DNA from: Cesiribacteraceae bacterium YIM B00369
GTDB lineage: Bacteria; Bacteroidota; Bacteroidia; Cytophagales; Cyclobacteriaceae
Direction of reading: 5' to 3'
DNA length: 64,000 nucleotides
Assembly (NCBI GenBank): GCA_017948555.1
Contig: JAFMYY010000007.1
Coordinates: forward strand, 164,206-228,205
Shown here one piece after another: positions 1 to 8,598 of the stretch. Each line of letters opens with the position of its first letter. Positions within the stretch are counted from its first letter, which is position 1. Made by a program: the position numbers and the translations under genes. Below the pieces are notes generated by a model. That model was not told where the DNA came from, searched no databases, and was given only the letters and a program-made list of their open reading frames with translations.

Positions 1-549
1 GGTTCTCCAAACCTTGCCTCATCTACCGATATGAAGGACAGAATTGGAACCAGAGGAATTTCTTCGAGCAGGACATCTAACCTGCCAAACAAAGAGCTTG
101 AGCAGGGGCCATCCTCCCAAAGGAATAAGAATATTTCAGAAGAGGAGCGTGTCCGTATCCATGATACTAACCCTGATGTTGATGCACCAAAAAGCAGCCG
201 TGAAGCCGGATTTAACGAAACAGGTGATTTAAACCGTTCAACCAGTTTAGGAAACGATTTTAAGCGCGGTTCCAATATGGGTAACCTGGAAAACAGAGAA
301 GGAAATGCGGGAATTGATGACCGTAGCCGTATCTCTTCTCCGGGAAGTACAGGAAGTACCTCTACACCAGGATCTGATCGTCATCCGGAAAGATATTCTC
401 AGAACAGGCCGGTGAGCGAAAGCAATCTGGAACATAGTTCAGATGAATTGCCTGATGATCGTTATGATCCGGAAACTGATGAGTTTTATACTCATGATCA
501 TTTTGACGAAGAACGTTTCTATGGAAACCGCAGAAACAGAAATAAGTAA
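1..549 (+). CDS. Disordered hydrophilic protein, probably 5'-truncated
   Basis: I do not recognise this protein. The frame is open to the left edge of the window, so the ATG at 31 may be internal and the true start may lie outside. From that ATG it has 172 residues, is rich in Ser, Asn, Arg, Asp and Glu, and shows no hydrophobic segment or signal peptide. It ends in a stretch of acidic and aromatic residues (Asp, Tyr, His, Phe) and a basic Arg/Asn/Lys tail. Such composition points to an intrinsically disordered protein or the tail of a larger one. A strong terminator follows directly, so the reading frame end is credible even though the function is unknown. Confidence 0.5.
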   Translation, partial: GSPNLASSTDMKDRIGTRGISSSRTSNLPNKELEQGPSSQRNKNISEEERVRIHDTNPDVDAPKSSREAGFNETGDLNRSTSLGNDFKRGSNMGNLENREGNAGIDDRSRISSPGSTGSTSTPGSDRHPERYSQNRPVSESNLEHSSDELPDDRYDPETDEFYTHDHFDEERFYGNRRNRNK

Positions 550-575
550 TCACCGGTAATATAATCTTATTACTC

Positions 576-614
576 ATAAAAAGAGCTACTTTCGGGAGAG
601 GTAGCTCTTTTTAT
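576..614 (+). terminator. Rho-independent terminator after the first gene
   Basis: A perfect 14-bp stem (576-589 with 601-614) closes an 11-base loop and ends in a T-rich run, 27 bases after the stop codon at 549. Between it and the next gene at 854 I see only a short chance ORF and no further signal. Confidence 0.85.
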
Positions 615-853
615 GGATAAAACTTTATGGTTACTCCTGCTTACTGGCTGTATACCTGCTTTTCCTGCAATTACCGGGGTAAAGGCTTAAAGCTACAGCT
701 GTTTCAGGAATGGAAGAGTGGTAGTGTACAAACTGTTAAAGCAGAAATGACCGGGGTTGTAAAAAAGTTTTTTCCGGATAAATAAACCGCAACCATACAG
801 GAACGGTTGTTATACTGTTTTACAAATTGAAAAAATTAATAATATAACAGATT

Positions 854-1432
854 ATGAGAAAAATATTTTTGTACGTAGCGGCTTTGTTCTTTGTACTGAG
901 CATGAATTCCTGCGGATATAATAAGATGGTTACGCTTGAGGAACAGGTTACAGCCTCCTGGGCCCAGGTAGAGAACCAGTACCAGCGCAGGGCCGACCTT
1001 ATACCTAACCTGGTAAATACCGTAAAAGGATATGCCGATTTTGAGCAGGAAACGCTTACACGGGTAATTGAAGCAAGGGCCAAAGCAACTTCGATAAATG
1101 TGGATGCCGGAGATTTAGATCCTGCTAAGGTGCAGCAGTTTCAGGAGGCACAGGAACAATTGAGCGGTGCTTTGTCGCGCCTGCTGGTAACAGTTGAGCG
1201 GTATCCTGAACTAAAGGCAAACCAGAATTTCCTGGAGTTGCAGGCACAGCTGGAGGGAACGGAAAACCGCATATCAACCGAAAGGCAAAGGTTTAACCAA
1301 ACAGTACAGGCTTATAATTCCTACATCCGCCAGTTTCCTCAAACGCTTTATGCAGGCACAGCCGGTTTTGAAAAGAAAGGCTATTTTGAAGCACAAAGCG
1401 GAGCAGAACAGGCACCCACTGTAACATTTTAA
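854..1432 (+). CDS. lemA: LemA family protein
   Basis: This 192-residue protein has the LemA architecture: an N-terminal hydrophobic signal (residues 3-20) ending in a Ser-Cys that may be lipidated, then the family hallmark with Ala-Ser-Trp-Ala-Gln-Val-Glu-Asn-Gln-Tyr-Gln-Arg-Arg near residues 34-46 and Leu-Ile-Pro-Asn-Leu-Val near 49-54, followed by long helices. LemA proteins are small membrane-anchored coiled-coil proteins of unclear biochemical role. Two TPM-domain genes follow in the same direction at 1457 and 1949, an arrangement commonly seen with LemA, suggesting one envelope-associated unit. The identification is secure; the function is not. Confidence 0.93.
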   Translation: MRKIFLYVAALFFVLSMNSCGYNKMVTLEEQVTASWAQVENQYQRRADLIPNLVNTVKGYADFEQETLTRVIEARAKATSINVDAGDLDPAKVQQFQEAQEQLSGALSRLLVTVERYPELKANQNFLELQAQLEGTENRISTERQRFNQTVQAYNSYIRQFPQTLYAGTAGFEKKGYFEAQSGAEQAPTVTF

Positions 1433-1456
1433 ACGAACAAAAAACTTGAGGTTAAT

Positions 1457-1894
1457 ATGCCGGAAGATAAGCTAACAGATGAAGAAAAAAAGCTGATTGT
1501 TTCAGCTATTAAGGAGGCAGAACTGAATACTTCAGGAGAAATTCGTGTGCACCTGGAGAACCATTGTAAAGCGGATGTACTGGACAGGGCAGCCGAAATT
1601 TTTGGCACTTTGAAAATGCATGAGACCGAACTCAGGAACGGAGTACTTTTTTACCTTGCTATGAAGGACCATAAGCTGGCAATTTTAGGCGATATGGGTA
1701 TTAATAACAAAGTTCCTGAGCACTTCTGGGAAGATATCCGCGACTTTATGGTTGCAAAATTCAGGGAAGGGAAATATGCTGAAGGATTATCTGAAGGGAT
1801 CAAAAAGGCAGGTCAGCAGCTAAAATCCCATTTTCCTTATAAATCAGATGACAGGAATGAACTTTCAGACGATATTTCGTTCAATAAAAATTAA
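1457..1894 (+). CDS. TPM-domain (TLP18.3/Psb32/MOLO-1) protein, soluble
   Basis: This is a 145-residue protein without signal peptide or membrane segment. It carries a TPM domain: an N-terminal helix, the strand Ser-Gly-Glu-Ile-Arg-Val-His (about residues 27-33), a central Gly-Val-Leu-Phe-Tyr segment, and Ile-Leu-Gly-Asp-Met-Gly-Ile near residue 78. It begins 24 bases after lemA and precedes a second TPM gene that does have a signal peptide. The pair is typical of LemA clusters. The TPM fold is also found in plant photosystem repair proteins, but no activity can be assigned here from sequence. Confidence 0.85.
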   Translation: MPEDKLTDEEKKLIVSAIKEAELNTSGEIRVHLENHCKADVLDRAAEIFGTLKMHETELRNGVLFYLAMKDHKLAILGDMGINNKVPEHFWEDIRDFMVAKFREGKYAEGLSEGIKKAGQQLKSHFPYKSDDRNELSDDISFNKN

Positions 1895-1948
1895 ATGACT
1901 CCGGTACCTTAGCTGGTTTTTAATAAGGTGCACGGGAAAAGCTATATT

Positions 1949-2752
1949 ATGAGAAAATACCACCCTATTATATTCTTTTTGTTTTTTTTTCCCCTGCTGA
2001 TTGCAGGTCAGAATATTCCTGATCCTATGGAGCCTAAACGGGCAGTCAATGATTTTTCGGGTTTACTAAGCCGTGATGAGCAGGCAAGACTGGAGCAAAA
2101 GCTGCGTAATTATAACGATACTACCTCCTCCGGACTGGTAATTGTAACGGTTAACAGTACCAATGGTATGGATATTAGCCAGTATACTACTGAGCTTGCA
2201 CATAAGTGGGGTGTCGGACAGGCTGAATATGATAACGGACTGGTTATTCTGGTAGCTAAAAACGACAGAAAAGTATTTATAGCTACCGGATATGGTTTGG
2301 AGGGAGCAGTACCTGATGCGCTGGCAAAGCGTATTGTGGAGCAACAAATAACACCCCGGTTCAGAGAAGGAAATTACTATAGAGGCCTTGATGATGCTAC
2401 AGATACTATAATGAAGCTGGCATCAGGAGAATATACTGCAAAGGATGTTAGTGGCGGGGAATCATCCGGAGCTGGCATTATTCCTGTGATACTTATAATT
2501 CTTTTCCTCATCATATTCCCTGTTATGCAAAGAAGGGCCTTCAGGAAGCACCACCTTGGTTCCGGAAAAAGGCCGACAGGCTGGCTAAGTACACTTCTTC
2601 TGATGAGTGCCATGGGTGGTGGCAGAGGCCGCTCGTATGGAGACTTTAACAGAGGTGGCGGTGTTTTTGGCGGCGGTGGCGGCGGCGGAGGAGGATTCGG
2701 TGGCTTTGGCGGTGGCGGCTTTGGTGGCGGCGGAGCCGGCGGAAGCTGGTAA
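1949..2752 (+). CDS. TPM-domain envelope protein with glycine-rich C-terminus (YgcG-like)
   Basis: The product has 267 residues if started at the ATG at 1949, which begins a classic signal peptide (Met-Arg-Lys, then a Phe/Leu-rich core, cleavage near Ala-Gly-Gln). A GTG seven codons upstream (1928) would put polar residues before the signal and is less likely. The TPM domain (about residues 30-165) has Val-Asn-Asp-Phe-Ser-Gly-Leu-Leu, Gly-Leu-Val-Ile-Val-Thr, and Ala-Thr-Gly-Tyr-Gly-Leu-Glu-Gly. A membrane helix follows near residues 179-195, then a glycine-rich tail of mostly Gly with scattered Phe ending Gly-Gly-Ser-Trp. It is the third gene of the LemA cluster and is followed by a terminator. 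Confidence 0.88.
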   Translation: MRKYHPIIFFLFFFPLLIAGQNIPDPMEPKRAVNDFSGLLSRDEQARLEQKLRNYNDTTSSGLVIVTVNSTNGMDISQYTTELAHKWGVGQAEYDNGLVILVAKNDRKVFIATGYGLEGAVPDALAKRIVEQQITPRFREGNYYRGLDDATDTIMKLASGEYTAKDVSGGESSGAGIIPVILIILFLIIFPVMQRRAFRKHHLGSGKRPTGWLSTLLLMSAMGGGRGRSYGDFNRGGGVFGGGGGGGGGFGGFGGGGFGGGGAGGSW

Positions 2753-2830
2753 TTTCTCCATATCCCCTGGTGTAGCTTTGCTGAACTGAGTGCTGCATAA
2801 ATTTAAGCTTTTGATATAACATATGATATG

Positions 2831-2859
2831 AACCCTTGCACTTTGAGTGAGGGTTTTTT
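2831..2859 (+). terminator. Terminator of the LemA/TPM cluster
   Basis: An interrupted stem (AACCC and CACT paired with AGTG and GGGTT) is followed by a run of T, 79 bases after the TPM stop. It probably ends the lemA-TPM-TPM transcript. Confidence 0.7.
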
Positions 2860-2983
2860 CATTACCTGTGGTTTACCATGCCACCGCAGCAAAGGAAAAA
2901 AGAAGCAAAATCTGCCACTGGCGATAAACAACTCCCGGTCCTGAAGGTATATATTTAGTACAACCAACAGATAATCTCATTTT

Positions 2984-3925
2984 ATGAAAGCAGCAGTTAT
3001 ATATCGTTATGGCCCTGCCTATAGCTTTAAAATAAATGATATGCCTGAGCCAACTTTGGGCGAATCAGAAGTTCTGGTAAAAGTAAAGGCTTCATCCGTT
3101 AATCCGGTGGACTGGAAGATCAGGCAGGGGAAGCTTAAGCTGATAACAGGATATGATTTCCCTAAAGTTTTAGGAGCCGACTTTGCCGGAGAGGTGGTAA
3201 GCACAGGAAGCCCTGACAGCCGGTATAAACCGGGAGATAAAGTCTTTGGCATGGAAAGAGCTGTAAAGGGAGGAGCATATGCCGGATATATAACAGTTAA
3301 AGAAAAATATATTGCCCCTAAGCCGGAGAGTATGAGTTTTGAGGAAGCCGCTGCTATTCCTTTGGCCGGAATGACTGCTTTACAGGGCTTGCGCGATCAG
3401 GGAAAACTGGCTCCTGATGATAAAGTCCTGATCAATGGAGCATCAGGTGGTGTGGGAACTTATGCCGTGCAGATTGCTGCAGCTATGGGAGCACAGGTTA
3501 CTGGGGTATGCAGTACCCGAAATCTGGATCTGGTAAAAAAGCTCGGGGCTCAGAGTGTAATAGATTATACAAGGGAGCCGGTTTTGGTGCCGGGGAAGAA
3601 ATACCATCTGATTTTCGACACACATGGAAATTTATCTTTCAGGAATGCTAAAAAAAGCCTCTACGACGGGGGGATTCTGGTTAGTACTCTGCCTTCCCCT
3701 AAAAGCCTTGTCGATTTAGGAATAAGTAAGCTCAATTCCCACAAACACATGGAAATATTTGTGTTGCATCCCGGACATGATGATTTAGCGGATATTAAAA
3801 AACTGGCAGATGAAGGTAAACTCACCTCTGTAATAGACAGTACGTATCCTCTGGAAGAGATAAGTGAAGCCCATGAACGTAGTGAGGGAGGACATGTAAG
3901 TGGTAAAGTGATCATCAAAATATAA
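2984..3925 (+). CDS. NAD(P)-dependent MDR alcohol dehydrogenase / quinone oxidoreductase-like
   Basis: This 313-residue medium-chain dehydrogenase/reductase has the GroES-like N-terminal half (Val-Asn-Pro-Val-Asp-Trp-Lys near 39-45, Gly-Ala-Asp-Phe-Ala-Gly-Glu-Val near 64-71, Pro-Gly-Asp-Lys-Val-Phe-Gly). Its Rossmann half has the dinucleotide motif Gly-Ala-Ser-Gly-Gly-Val-Gly near 152-158. The catalytic and structural zinc cysteines are absent, placing it with zinc-independent quinone oxidoreductases and similar enone or aldehyde reductases. It stands alone between terminator-like hairpins, so context gives no substrate. Confidence 0.88.
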   Translation: MKAAVIYRYGPAYSFKINDMPEPTLGESEVLVKVKASSVNPVDWKIRQGKLKLITGYDFPKVLGADFAGEVVSTGSPDSRYKPGDKVFGMERAVKGGAYAGYITVKEKYIAPKPESMSFEEAAAIPLAGMTALQGLRDQGKLAPDDKVLINGASGGVGTYAVQIAAAMGAQVTGVCSTRNLDLVKKLGAQSVIDYTREPVLVPGKKYHLIFDTHGNLSFRNAKKSLYDGGILVSTLPSPKSLVDLGISKLNSHKHMEIFVLHPGHDDLADIKKLADEGKLTSVIDSTYPLEEISEAHERSEGGHVSGKVIIKI

Positions 3926-3953
3926 AAGAAGCGGATCAGGCTGCCTCTTTTTG
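3925..3953 (+). terminator. Probable terminator after the MDR gene
   Basis: An 8-bp stem with one mismatch (3925-3932 with 3943-3950) overlaps the last base of the stop codon and ends in five T. Confidence 0.5.
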
Positions 3954-4028
3954 TAGGGTACTTAATTTGAGAGATGATTAATTGTGGCTTTGCCTCATTA
4001 CAGTTACATTAGGTACAAAATTATTTTT

Positions 4029-4469
4029 ATGACCAAAACAAATAAACCTGCCATTGCCCTGGTGGCTCATGATAATAAAAAGTCTGATTTAATTGACTGG
4101 TGCGGGCATAATAAAGAATTGTTGCAGAGCTACAGCCTTTATGCTACAGGAACCACAGGTAAGCTTCTTATAGATAAAGTAGGCCTTGAGGTAAACAGGC
4201 TTCAAAGTGGCCCTTTAGGTGGCGATATGCAAATAGGTGCCATGGTTGCAGAAGGCGCAATTGATTTCCTTGTTTTCTTCTGGGATCCTCTTGAAGCCCA
4301 GCCACACGACCCTGATATTAAAGCCCTGCTGCGTATTGCGGCTGTCTGGAATATTCCTGTTGCGTGTAACAGGGCAACAGCTGATTATATTTTTACTTCC
4401 CGTTTACTGAATGAAAAATACAACAGGCAGTTGCCGGATTTTGAACCCCACCTGAACCGGAATGTATAA
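4029..4469 (+). CDS. mgsA: Methylglyoxal synthase
   Basis: Methylglyoxal synthase converts dihydroxyacetone phosphate to methylglyoxal and phosphate in the cytoplasm, a bypass that relieves sugar-phosphate build-up. The 146-residue product matches the usual length of about 150. It shows the family motifs Ala-His-Asp-Asn-Lys-Lys near the start, Thr-Gly-Thr-Thr-Gly-Lys-Leu, Ser-Gly-Pro-Leu-Gly-Gly-Asp with the catalytic Asp, the Phe-Phe-Trp-Asp-Pro-Leu segment, and Ile-Pro-Val-Ala-Cys-Asn. I chose the ATG at 4029 over the GTG at 3984, because the 15 extra residues match nothing in the family. It is monocistronic. Confidence 0.95.
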   Translation: MTKTNKPAIALVAHDNKKSDLIDWCGHNKELLQSYSLYATGTTGKLLIDKVGLEVNRLQSGPLGGDMQIGAMVAEGAIDFLVFFWDPLEAQPHDPDIKALLRIAAVWNIPVACNRATADYIFTSRLLNEKYNRQLPDFEPHLNRNV

Positions 4470-4543
4470 CAGAACAGGGCAGTTCACTCATTCTGTCACT
4501 ATTTAAATTCTTAGTTTTGTAAATAAGCATTTTTAATTAATTG

Positions 4544-4586
4544 AACTGCTTAACCAGCCAGATAAAATTCAGGTGGTTAAGCAGTT
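4544..4586. other. Perfect 13-bp hairpin between mgsA and the radical SAM gene
   Basis: The arms 4544-4556 and 4574-4586 are perfectly complementary around a 17-base loop. No clear T-run follows on either strand, so it may be a weak bidirectional terminator or an mRNA 3'-end structure for two convergent genes (mgsA on plus, the radical SAM gene on minus). Confidence 0.45.
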
Positions 4587-4674
4587 GCTTTAACACACTA
4601 ACCGCCGCAGAGCTTCGCACCATCAGCACCAAACAAGTAGTAAGCTGCGAATAAATATTTGAAACAGGGAATAC

Positions 4675-5736
4675 TTAAAACAGGGAATACTGCCCTCCCC
4701 TGCTAAAAGCTTCCAGGTTGTAAGGCGGCATGGAGCGGCCTGCCAGGTATTTATTTTTTGCCGTGGTAAACAGCTGTTTAATAATAGTAGCCAGAGGCCC
4801 CTCCCCCCTCATACGTCTCCCCCACTCGCTGTCGTTTACTTTCCCTCCGTGTAAGCCGGAAATATTATTCCATACCTTTTGTGCTCTGTCGGGGTAATGC
4901 TTACTGAGCCAGTCTTCAAACAGCTCTGCAATAGAACCATTGAGGCGTACTACCGTGTAACCTGCTGCTCTTGCTCCATGTGCTGCCGACTGCCTGATGA
5001 TTTCCGGTATTTCGTGGTCATTTAGTCCCGGAATAACCGGCGCGTTCATTACCCCTGCCGGAATGCCTTTTTGGGTGAGTAATTCCATTGCCTGCAGCTT
5101 TTTACGGGCACTGGCAGTGCGTGGCTCCAGTTTACTCCGGAGTTCCTCGTTGAGGGTATTGATGGAAAAGTAAACATGCACGAGCTGGTTCCCTGCCAAT
5201 TCTTCAAGGATATCGATGTCGCGGGTAATAAGGCTGTTCTTGGTAATGATGCTGACAGGATGTTTATATTTAGCAGCCACCAGCAGGAGCTTACGGGTTA
5301 GCTGGTATTTTCTTTCCAGCGGCTGGTAGCAATCCGTATTGCCCGATATCATGATGGGTTGTACCTGCCAGCCTTTTTTCTGAAATTGCTTTTCCAGCAA
5401 TTCAGCAGCATTTTCCTTAATTATAATTTTACTTTCAAAATCCAGCCCTGCACTAAAGCCCCAGTATTGGTGAGAGTTGCGGGCATAGCAATAAATACAG
5501 CCATGTTCGCAGCCCTGGTAGGGGTTCATTGAATATACCCTTCCACCCAAATCGGGGCTATCTGTTTTGCTGATAATATTTTTAGGATTTTCTTTATAAA
5601 CCTGTGTAGCAGGCTGCTGCAGCAGAGGCTCATCTAAGCCTTCGCTATGTTCGGTTACATATTGCTGTTTCAGGTAAGGATTGGCTGTTTTTATCTGCGA
5701 TCCTCTTCCTTTAAAAAATTCCGACGCCTCTGTCAT
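4675..5736 (-). CDS. PA0069 family radical SAM protein
   Basis: This 353-residue protein is a radical S-adenosylmethionine enzyme of the PA0069/SplB-like group. The [4Fe-4S]-binding motif Cys-X3-Cys-X2-Cys is at residues 76, 80 and 83, in the context Asn-Pro-Tyr-Gln-Gly-Cys-Glu-His-Gly-Cys-Ile-Tyr-Cys-Tyr-Ala-Arg, which is diagnostic. A Gly-Asn-Thr-Asp-Cys-Tyr-Gln-Pro segment and a TIM-barrel-like body follow. The family occurs widely without a firmly assigned reaction; resemblance to spore photoproduct lyase suggests nucleic acid chemistry, but this is inference. The gene is monocistronic and converges on mgsA. Confidence 0.9.
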   Translation of the reverse strand: MTEASEFFKGRGSQIKTANPYLKQQYVTEHSEGLDEPLLQQPATQVYKENPKNIISKTDSPDLGGRVYSMNPYQGCEHGCIYCYARNSHQYWGFSAGLDFESKIIIKENAAELLEKQFQKKGWQVQPIMISGNTDCYQPLERKYQLTRKLLLVAAKYKHPVSIITKNSLITRDIDILEELAGNQLVHVYFSINTLNEELRSKLEPRTASARKKLQAMELLTQKGIPAGVMNAPVIPGLNDHEIPEIIRQSAAHGARAAGYTVVRLNGSIAELFEDWLSKHYPDRAQKVWNNISGLHGGKVNDSEWGRRMRGEGPLATIIKQLFTTAKNKYLAGRSMPPYNLEAFSRGGQYSLF

Positions 5737-5958
5737 TACTAATTAGTTTAGTCCTGCCTAAATATATTAGTTATAAATGTGTTATGCAATAGCATTGCTC
5801 ACCTGAATTTTTCAGCAGTCAGGGAAATCTTAATTACCGAAAAGAATAACATAAACTTTGGCCAGAATTTTATACATCTTTTCAAACCCGCCTGTTAACT
5901 CTGCAGCTGATGTCCCGTTATAATTTTTAGTACATATGTTTAACGAAAATTTTTTAGT

Positions 5959-6285
5959 ATGAATAAGCACAAAGATTTTTTAGAAAAGCTTGCCGCTTGT
6001 GCAGCAGCCTGTGAAAACTGCCTTGATTCCTGCCTTGATGAAGACAATTTAAAAATGATGGTTGATTGCATCCGCTTAGATCGTGACTGTGCCAAAATAT
6101 GTGCGCTTACTGCAAGCTTTGTTGCGTCAAACTCACCTCATGCCAAACATCTCGCAAAAGAATGCCAGGAGATATGCAGGCTTTGCGGAGATGAATGTGG
6201 TAAAATGGAGGCAGATCATTGTAAGGAATGTGCTAAAGCTTGCCGTGAATGTGAAGAAGCCTGTAAAAAGTTTTTGGCCGCATAG
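5959..6285 (+). CDS. Cys-rich four-helix-bundle copper-binding protein (Csp/DUF326-like)
   Basis: The 108-residue product contains 16 cysteines, mostly spaced Cys-X2-Cys, Cys-X3-Cys or Cys-X6-Cys on amphipathic helices. This is the signature of DUF326 proteins and the copper storage proteins (Csp), in which Cys side chains line the inside of a four-helix bundle and hold many Cu(I) ions. There is no signal peptide, so it would be a cytosolic (Csp3-like) copper sink. No copper ATPase, chaperone or regulator lies nearby. The family call is strong; copper as the physiological ligand is inferred from the family. Confidence 0.88.
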   Translation: MNKHKDFLEKLAACAAACENCLDSCLDEDNLKMMVDCIRLDRDCAKICALTASFVASNSPHAKHLAKECQEICRLCGDECGKMEADHCKECAKACRECEEACKKFLAA

Positions 6286-6310
6286 TTAAAATTTTTTATA
6301 GCTGAGAATG

Positions 6311-6352
6311 AGCATAGCATAAAGAGGATAAAACCTCCGGCTGTGCTTTTTT
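6311..6352 (+). terminator. Probable terminator after the copper-binding protein gene
   Basis: An outer 8-bp stem (6311-6318 with 6340-6347, one G-T pair) with inner GAGG/CCTC pairing is followed by six T. Confidence 0.6.
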
Positions 6353-6533
6353 ATTTGCCGGTTATCAGTGCCTGTTTCTGTCTGGTTTCCGAAAAATTAT
6401 CTTCAAATGCCCGGGAAAAAAATGCAGCAGCCTTATGCATGAAAGTTTAAAAGAGGGTGGGAATTTGCCTGGTTTAGAACAACCCGGATTTGTACTTATG
6501 AGTATAATAGCTTTAAACTAAAATGTTGGCGCC

Positions 6534-7160
6534 ATGGGAGTCAAAAAGGTAATTCAGAAGATCTGGAAAGAAAAGAAAGTGCTTGAAGGAGAGGCTACAA
6601 AGAATAAATTCTACTCCGCGCAAAAGGATTTTGAAACTGAAGAGATTGCACGGGAGGAGTTTAAAAGGTCCAAAGCCAAGTTGTTTAATGTAAACCGCTG
6701 GTCTGATATGCCCGGCATTACCTCCTCCTTTCAGCTATGCAATGAATTGGGAGAAAAGAAGCAAGCTACCCAACCCCTTGTGGGAGATTATTTATATATC
6801 GAATTGCCCGGACCGACGCCTCCTAACTGGGTTAAAGTAATTGATATAAAAGTGGAAGATGATTTTGCTGAATTTACTGTTAGCCCCAGCGCAAATCCCC
6901 GGGCTAAAGGAGAGGAATCCGAAGAAATCAAACATTTTTTTATAGACGAGGCCACAAGTACTTTTCGTGTTCATCGTGAAGGAAGAACTATTTTCGGGTA
7001 TGAAATAGGAAAGAATGAAGGTATCAACAATGAAGGAAAAGAGGCCGGAGACCGTGGATTAATCAATACTGTTATTGCTGAAGGAGGTTGGGCTGCCTTC
7101 CAGAAAATTCAGTGGGAAAAATTTGCTGACTATGTTGTGCATAATATAGAAATTGAATGA
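6534..7160 (+). CDS. Hypothetical protein (208 aa), no recognised domain
   Basis: I do not recognise this family. The protein is soluble in appearance, without signal peptide or membrane helix. It starts with a Lys-rich helix, has a Pro-rich stretch near residue 95 (Glu-Leu-Pro-Gly-Pro-Thr-Pro-Pro-Asn-Trp), alternating strand-like segments in the middle, and ends with Trp/Phe-rich helices. Codon use and composition match its neighbours, and the frame is uninterrupted. The ATG at 6534 follows a gap of about 180 bases after the preceding terminator, so it is probably its own transcription unit. Confidence 0.75.
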   Translation: MGVKKVIQKIWKEKKVLEGEATKNKFYSAQKDFETEEIAREEFKRSKAKLFNVNRWSDMPGITSSFQLCNELGEKKQATQPLVGDYLYIELPGPTPPNWVKVIDIKVEDDFAEFTVSPSANPRAKGEESEEIKHFFIDEATSTFRVHREGRTIFGYEIGKNEGINNEGKEAGDRGLINTVIAEGGWAAFQKIQWEKFADYVVHNIEIE

Positions 7161-7288
7161 AGGCCTGAAATATAACTATCCATGGATTGATTAGTTAATC
7201 AGGATAAACCAGTTTGATAATCAGTAATTTTTGTAATGGTTGTTTATTCTGGCAGATTAGCTAACATAAAATTATAACAAATTATAAA

Positions 7289-8293
7289 ATGGAAAATAAT
7301 TATCAGGAAAGAAAAGGAGTAGTTGTTATTACAGGGGCCTCGGCTGGTGTAGGCAGGTCATGTGTAAGGGCTTTTGCAAAGAAGGGGTATGATGTAGCCC
7401 TGATTGCCCGTGGTAAAGATGGCCTTGAAGGTGCTAAAAAAGAGGTTGAAAGTTATGGACAGCGCGCAGTTTATTATCAGGTGGATGTAGCAGATGCTGA
7501 AGCCGTTGAAGAAGCCGCAGCAAAAATAGAAGAAGAACTGGGGGTTATTGATGTTTGGGTGAATAATGCCATGAACAGTGTTTTTAGCCCTGTAAAAGAA
7601 ATGAAGGCCGAAGAATATAAAAGAGTAACGGAGGTAACTTATCTTGGGCAGGTTAACGGAGCGCTTGCTGCATTAAAAAGAATGTTGCCCAGAGATAAAG
7701 GATCTATTGTTTTCGTAGGCTCTGCCCTCGCCTACCGCGGTATTCCGCTTCAGTCAGCTTACTGTGCCTCCAAACACGCTGTACAAGGCTTTTATGACTC
7801 TCTTCGTACGGAATTGATCCATGATAAAAGCAAAGTAAAAATATCTATAGTAGAACTCCCTGCGCTCAATACCACCCAGTTTGGTTTTGTAAAAAGCAGG
7901 CTGCCCCGTAAGCCTCAGCCTATGGGTACTATATACCAGCCTGAAGTAGCAGCACGTGCAATAGTGCATGCTGCAGAGCATAATACAAGGGAAATGATGG
8001 TAGGATTTTCTACCCTGAAAGCTATTATAGGAAACAAAATTGCTCCCTGGTATGGCGATAAAGTTCTGGCAAACAGTGCCATTGACGGCCAGCAGACAGA
8101 GGAGTTGGAAGATCCGGACCGCCGGCATAACCTTTGGGAACCGATTCCCGGAGATCATGGCGCCCATGGCTCATTCGGAGAGCAGGCCAAACCAAAAAGC
8201 CAGCTTTTGTGGTTAACCAGAAAAAGAGATTATATACTGGGAGCTGCTGTTGTAGGTGGTTTACTTGTTGGTTTAAAAGCTTTGAAAAGCTGA
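7289..8293 (+). CDS. Short-chain dehydrogenase/reductase with C-terminal hydrophobic tail
   Basis: This 334-residue classical SDR has Gly-Ala-Ser-Ala-Gly-Val-Gly at about residues 17-23 (cofactor binding), Val-Asn-Asn-Ala near 90, and the catalytic Tyr-X3-Lys (Tyr-Cys-Ala-Ser-Lys) near residues 158-162. It is longer than a core SDR of about 250 residues. The extra part ends in a hydrophobic Gly/Ala/Val/Leu segment (about 313-331) that may anchor it to the membrane. Known relatives with this layout are annotated only as SDR oxidoreductases, so the substrate is unknown. A palindromic intergenic element and a terminator follow. Confidence 0.9.
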   Translation: MENNYQERKGVVVITGASAGVGRSCVRAFAKKGYDVALIARGKDGLEGAKKEVESYGQRAVYYQVDVADAEAVEEAAAKIEEELGVIDVWVNNAMNSVFSPVKEMKAEEYKRVTEVTYLGQVNGALAALKRMLPRDKGSIVFVGSALAYRGIPLQSAYCASKHAVQGFYDSLRTELIHDKSKVKISIVELPALNTTQFGFVKSRLPRKPQPMGTIYQPEVAARAIVHAAEHNTREMMVGFSTLKAIIGNKIAPWYGDKVLANSAIDGQQTEELEDPDRRHNLWEPIPGDHGAHGSFGEQAKPKSQLLWLTRKRDYILGAAVVGGLLVGLKALKS

Positions 8294-8303
8294 TTTTACC
8301 AGG

Positions 8304-8477
8304 GTGTCTGACGAATGCCTTTTAACGTAATGTTTTCATTTCGACGGCAGCGGACGCCGCGCGGGAGAAATCTTTCATTATATGAAGCCTGGGAGGATTA
8401 TCTTACGTGGAAAGATGCCGCAGCGGCGGACCGTTTCCTATCGTCAGCATGATAACAAAACTTGATTTATCAGACAC
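8304..8477. repeat. 174-bp palindromic intergenic element
   Basis: Imperfect terminal inverted repeats (8304-8317 and 8464-8477, sharing GTGTCTGA) frame further inverted segments. The left arm reads CATTTCGACGGCAGCGG then GAGAAATCTTTC. On the opposite strand the right arm reads CATGCTGACGATAGG and ends GCATCTTTC. These words resemble dispersed palindromic repeats common in Bacteroidota intergenic DNA. It contains no ORF and lies between the SDR stop and a terminator. It could be a MITE-like or REP-like unit. Confidence 0.6.
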
Positions 8478-8503
8478 AGCAAAAAACAAAGAAGCAATAA
8501 TTT

Positions 8504-8570
8504 AAAATTCCCTGCCCCTGCTGCCGGCTTCTACTTACAGAGGACCAGTTGCCGGGCAGGGAATTTTTTA
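8504..8570. terminator. Strong bidirectional terminator
   Basis: A perfect 14-bp stem (8504-8517 with 8554-8567) begins in a run of A and ends in a run of T, so it can serve both the SDR on plus and the receiver gene on minus. An inner GCCGGC/GTTGCCGG region adds structure. Confidence 0.8.
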
Positions 8571-8598
8571 TGTGGTTTATTCTTTTTTGGTAAGTGGT

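Noticed and set aside
613..690. A 25-codon ORF starting with a hydrophobic, signal-like sequence after the first terminator
   Set aside because: It starts inside the T-run of the terminator, has no ribosome-binding context and no recognisable family; chance is more likely.
2607..2789. An Ala/Val-rich 60-codon ORF at the end of the TPM gene
   Set aside because: It is the frame-shifted shadow of the glycine-rich coding tail of the TPM protein.
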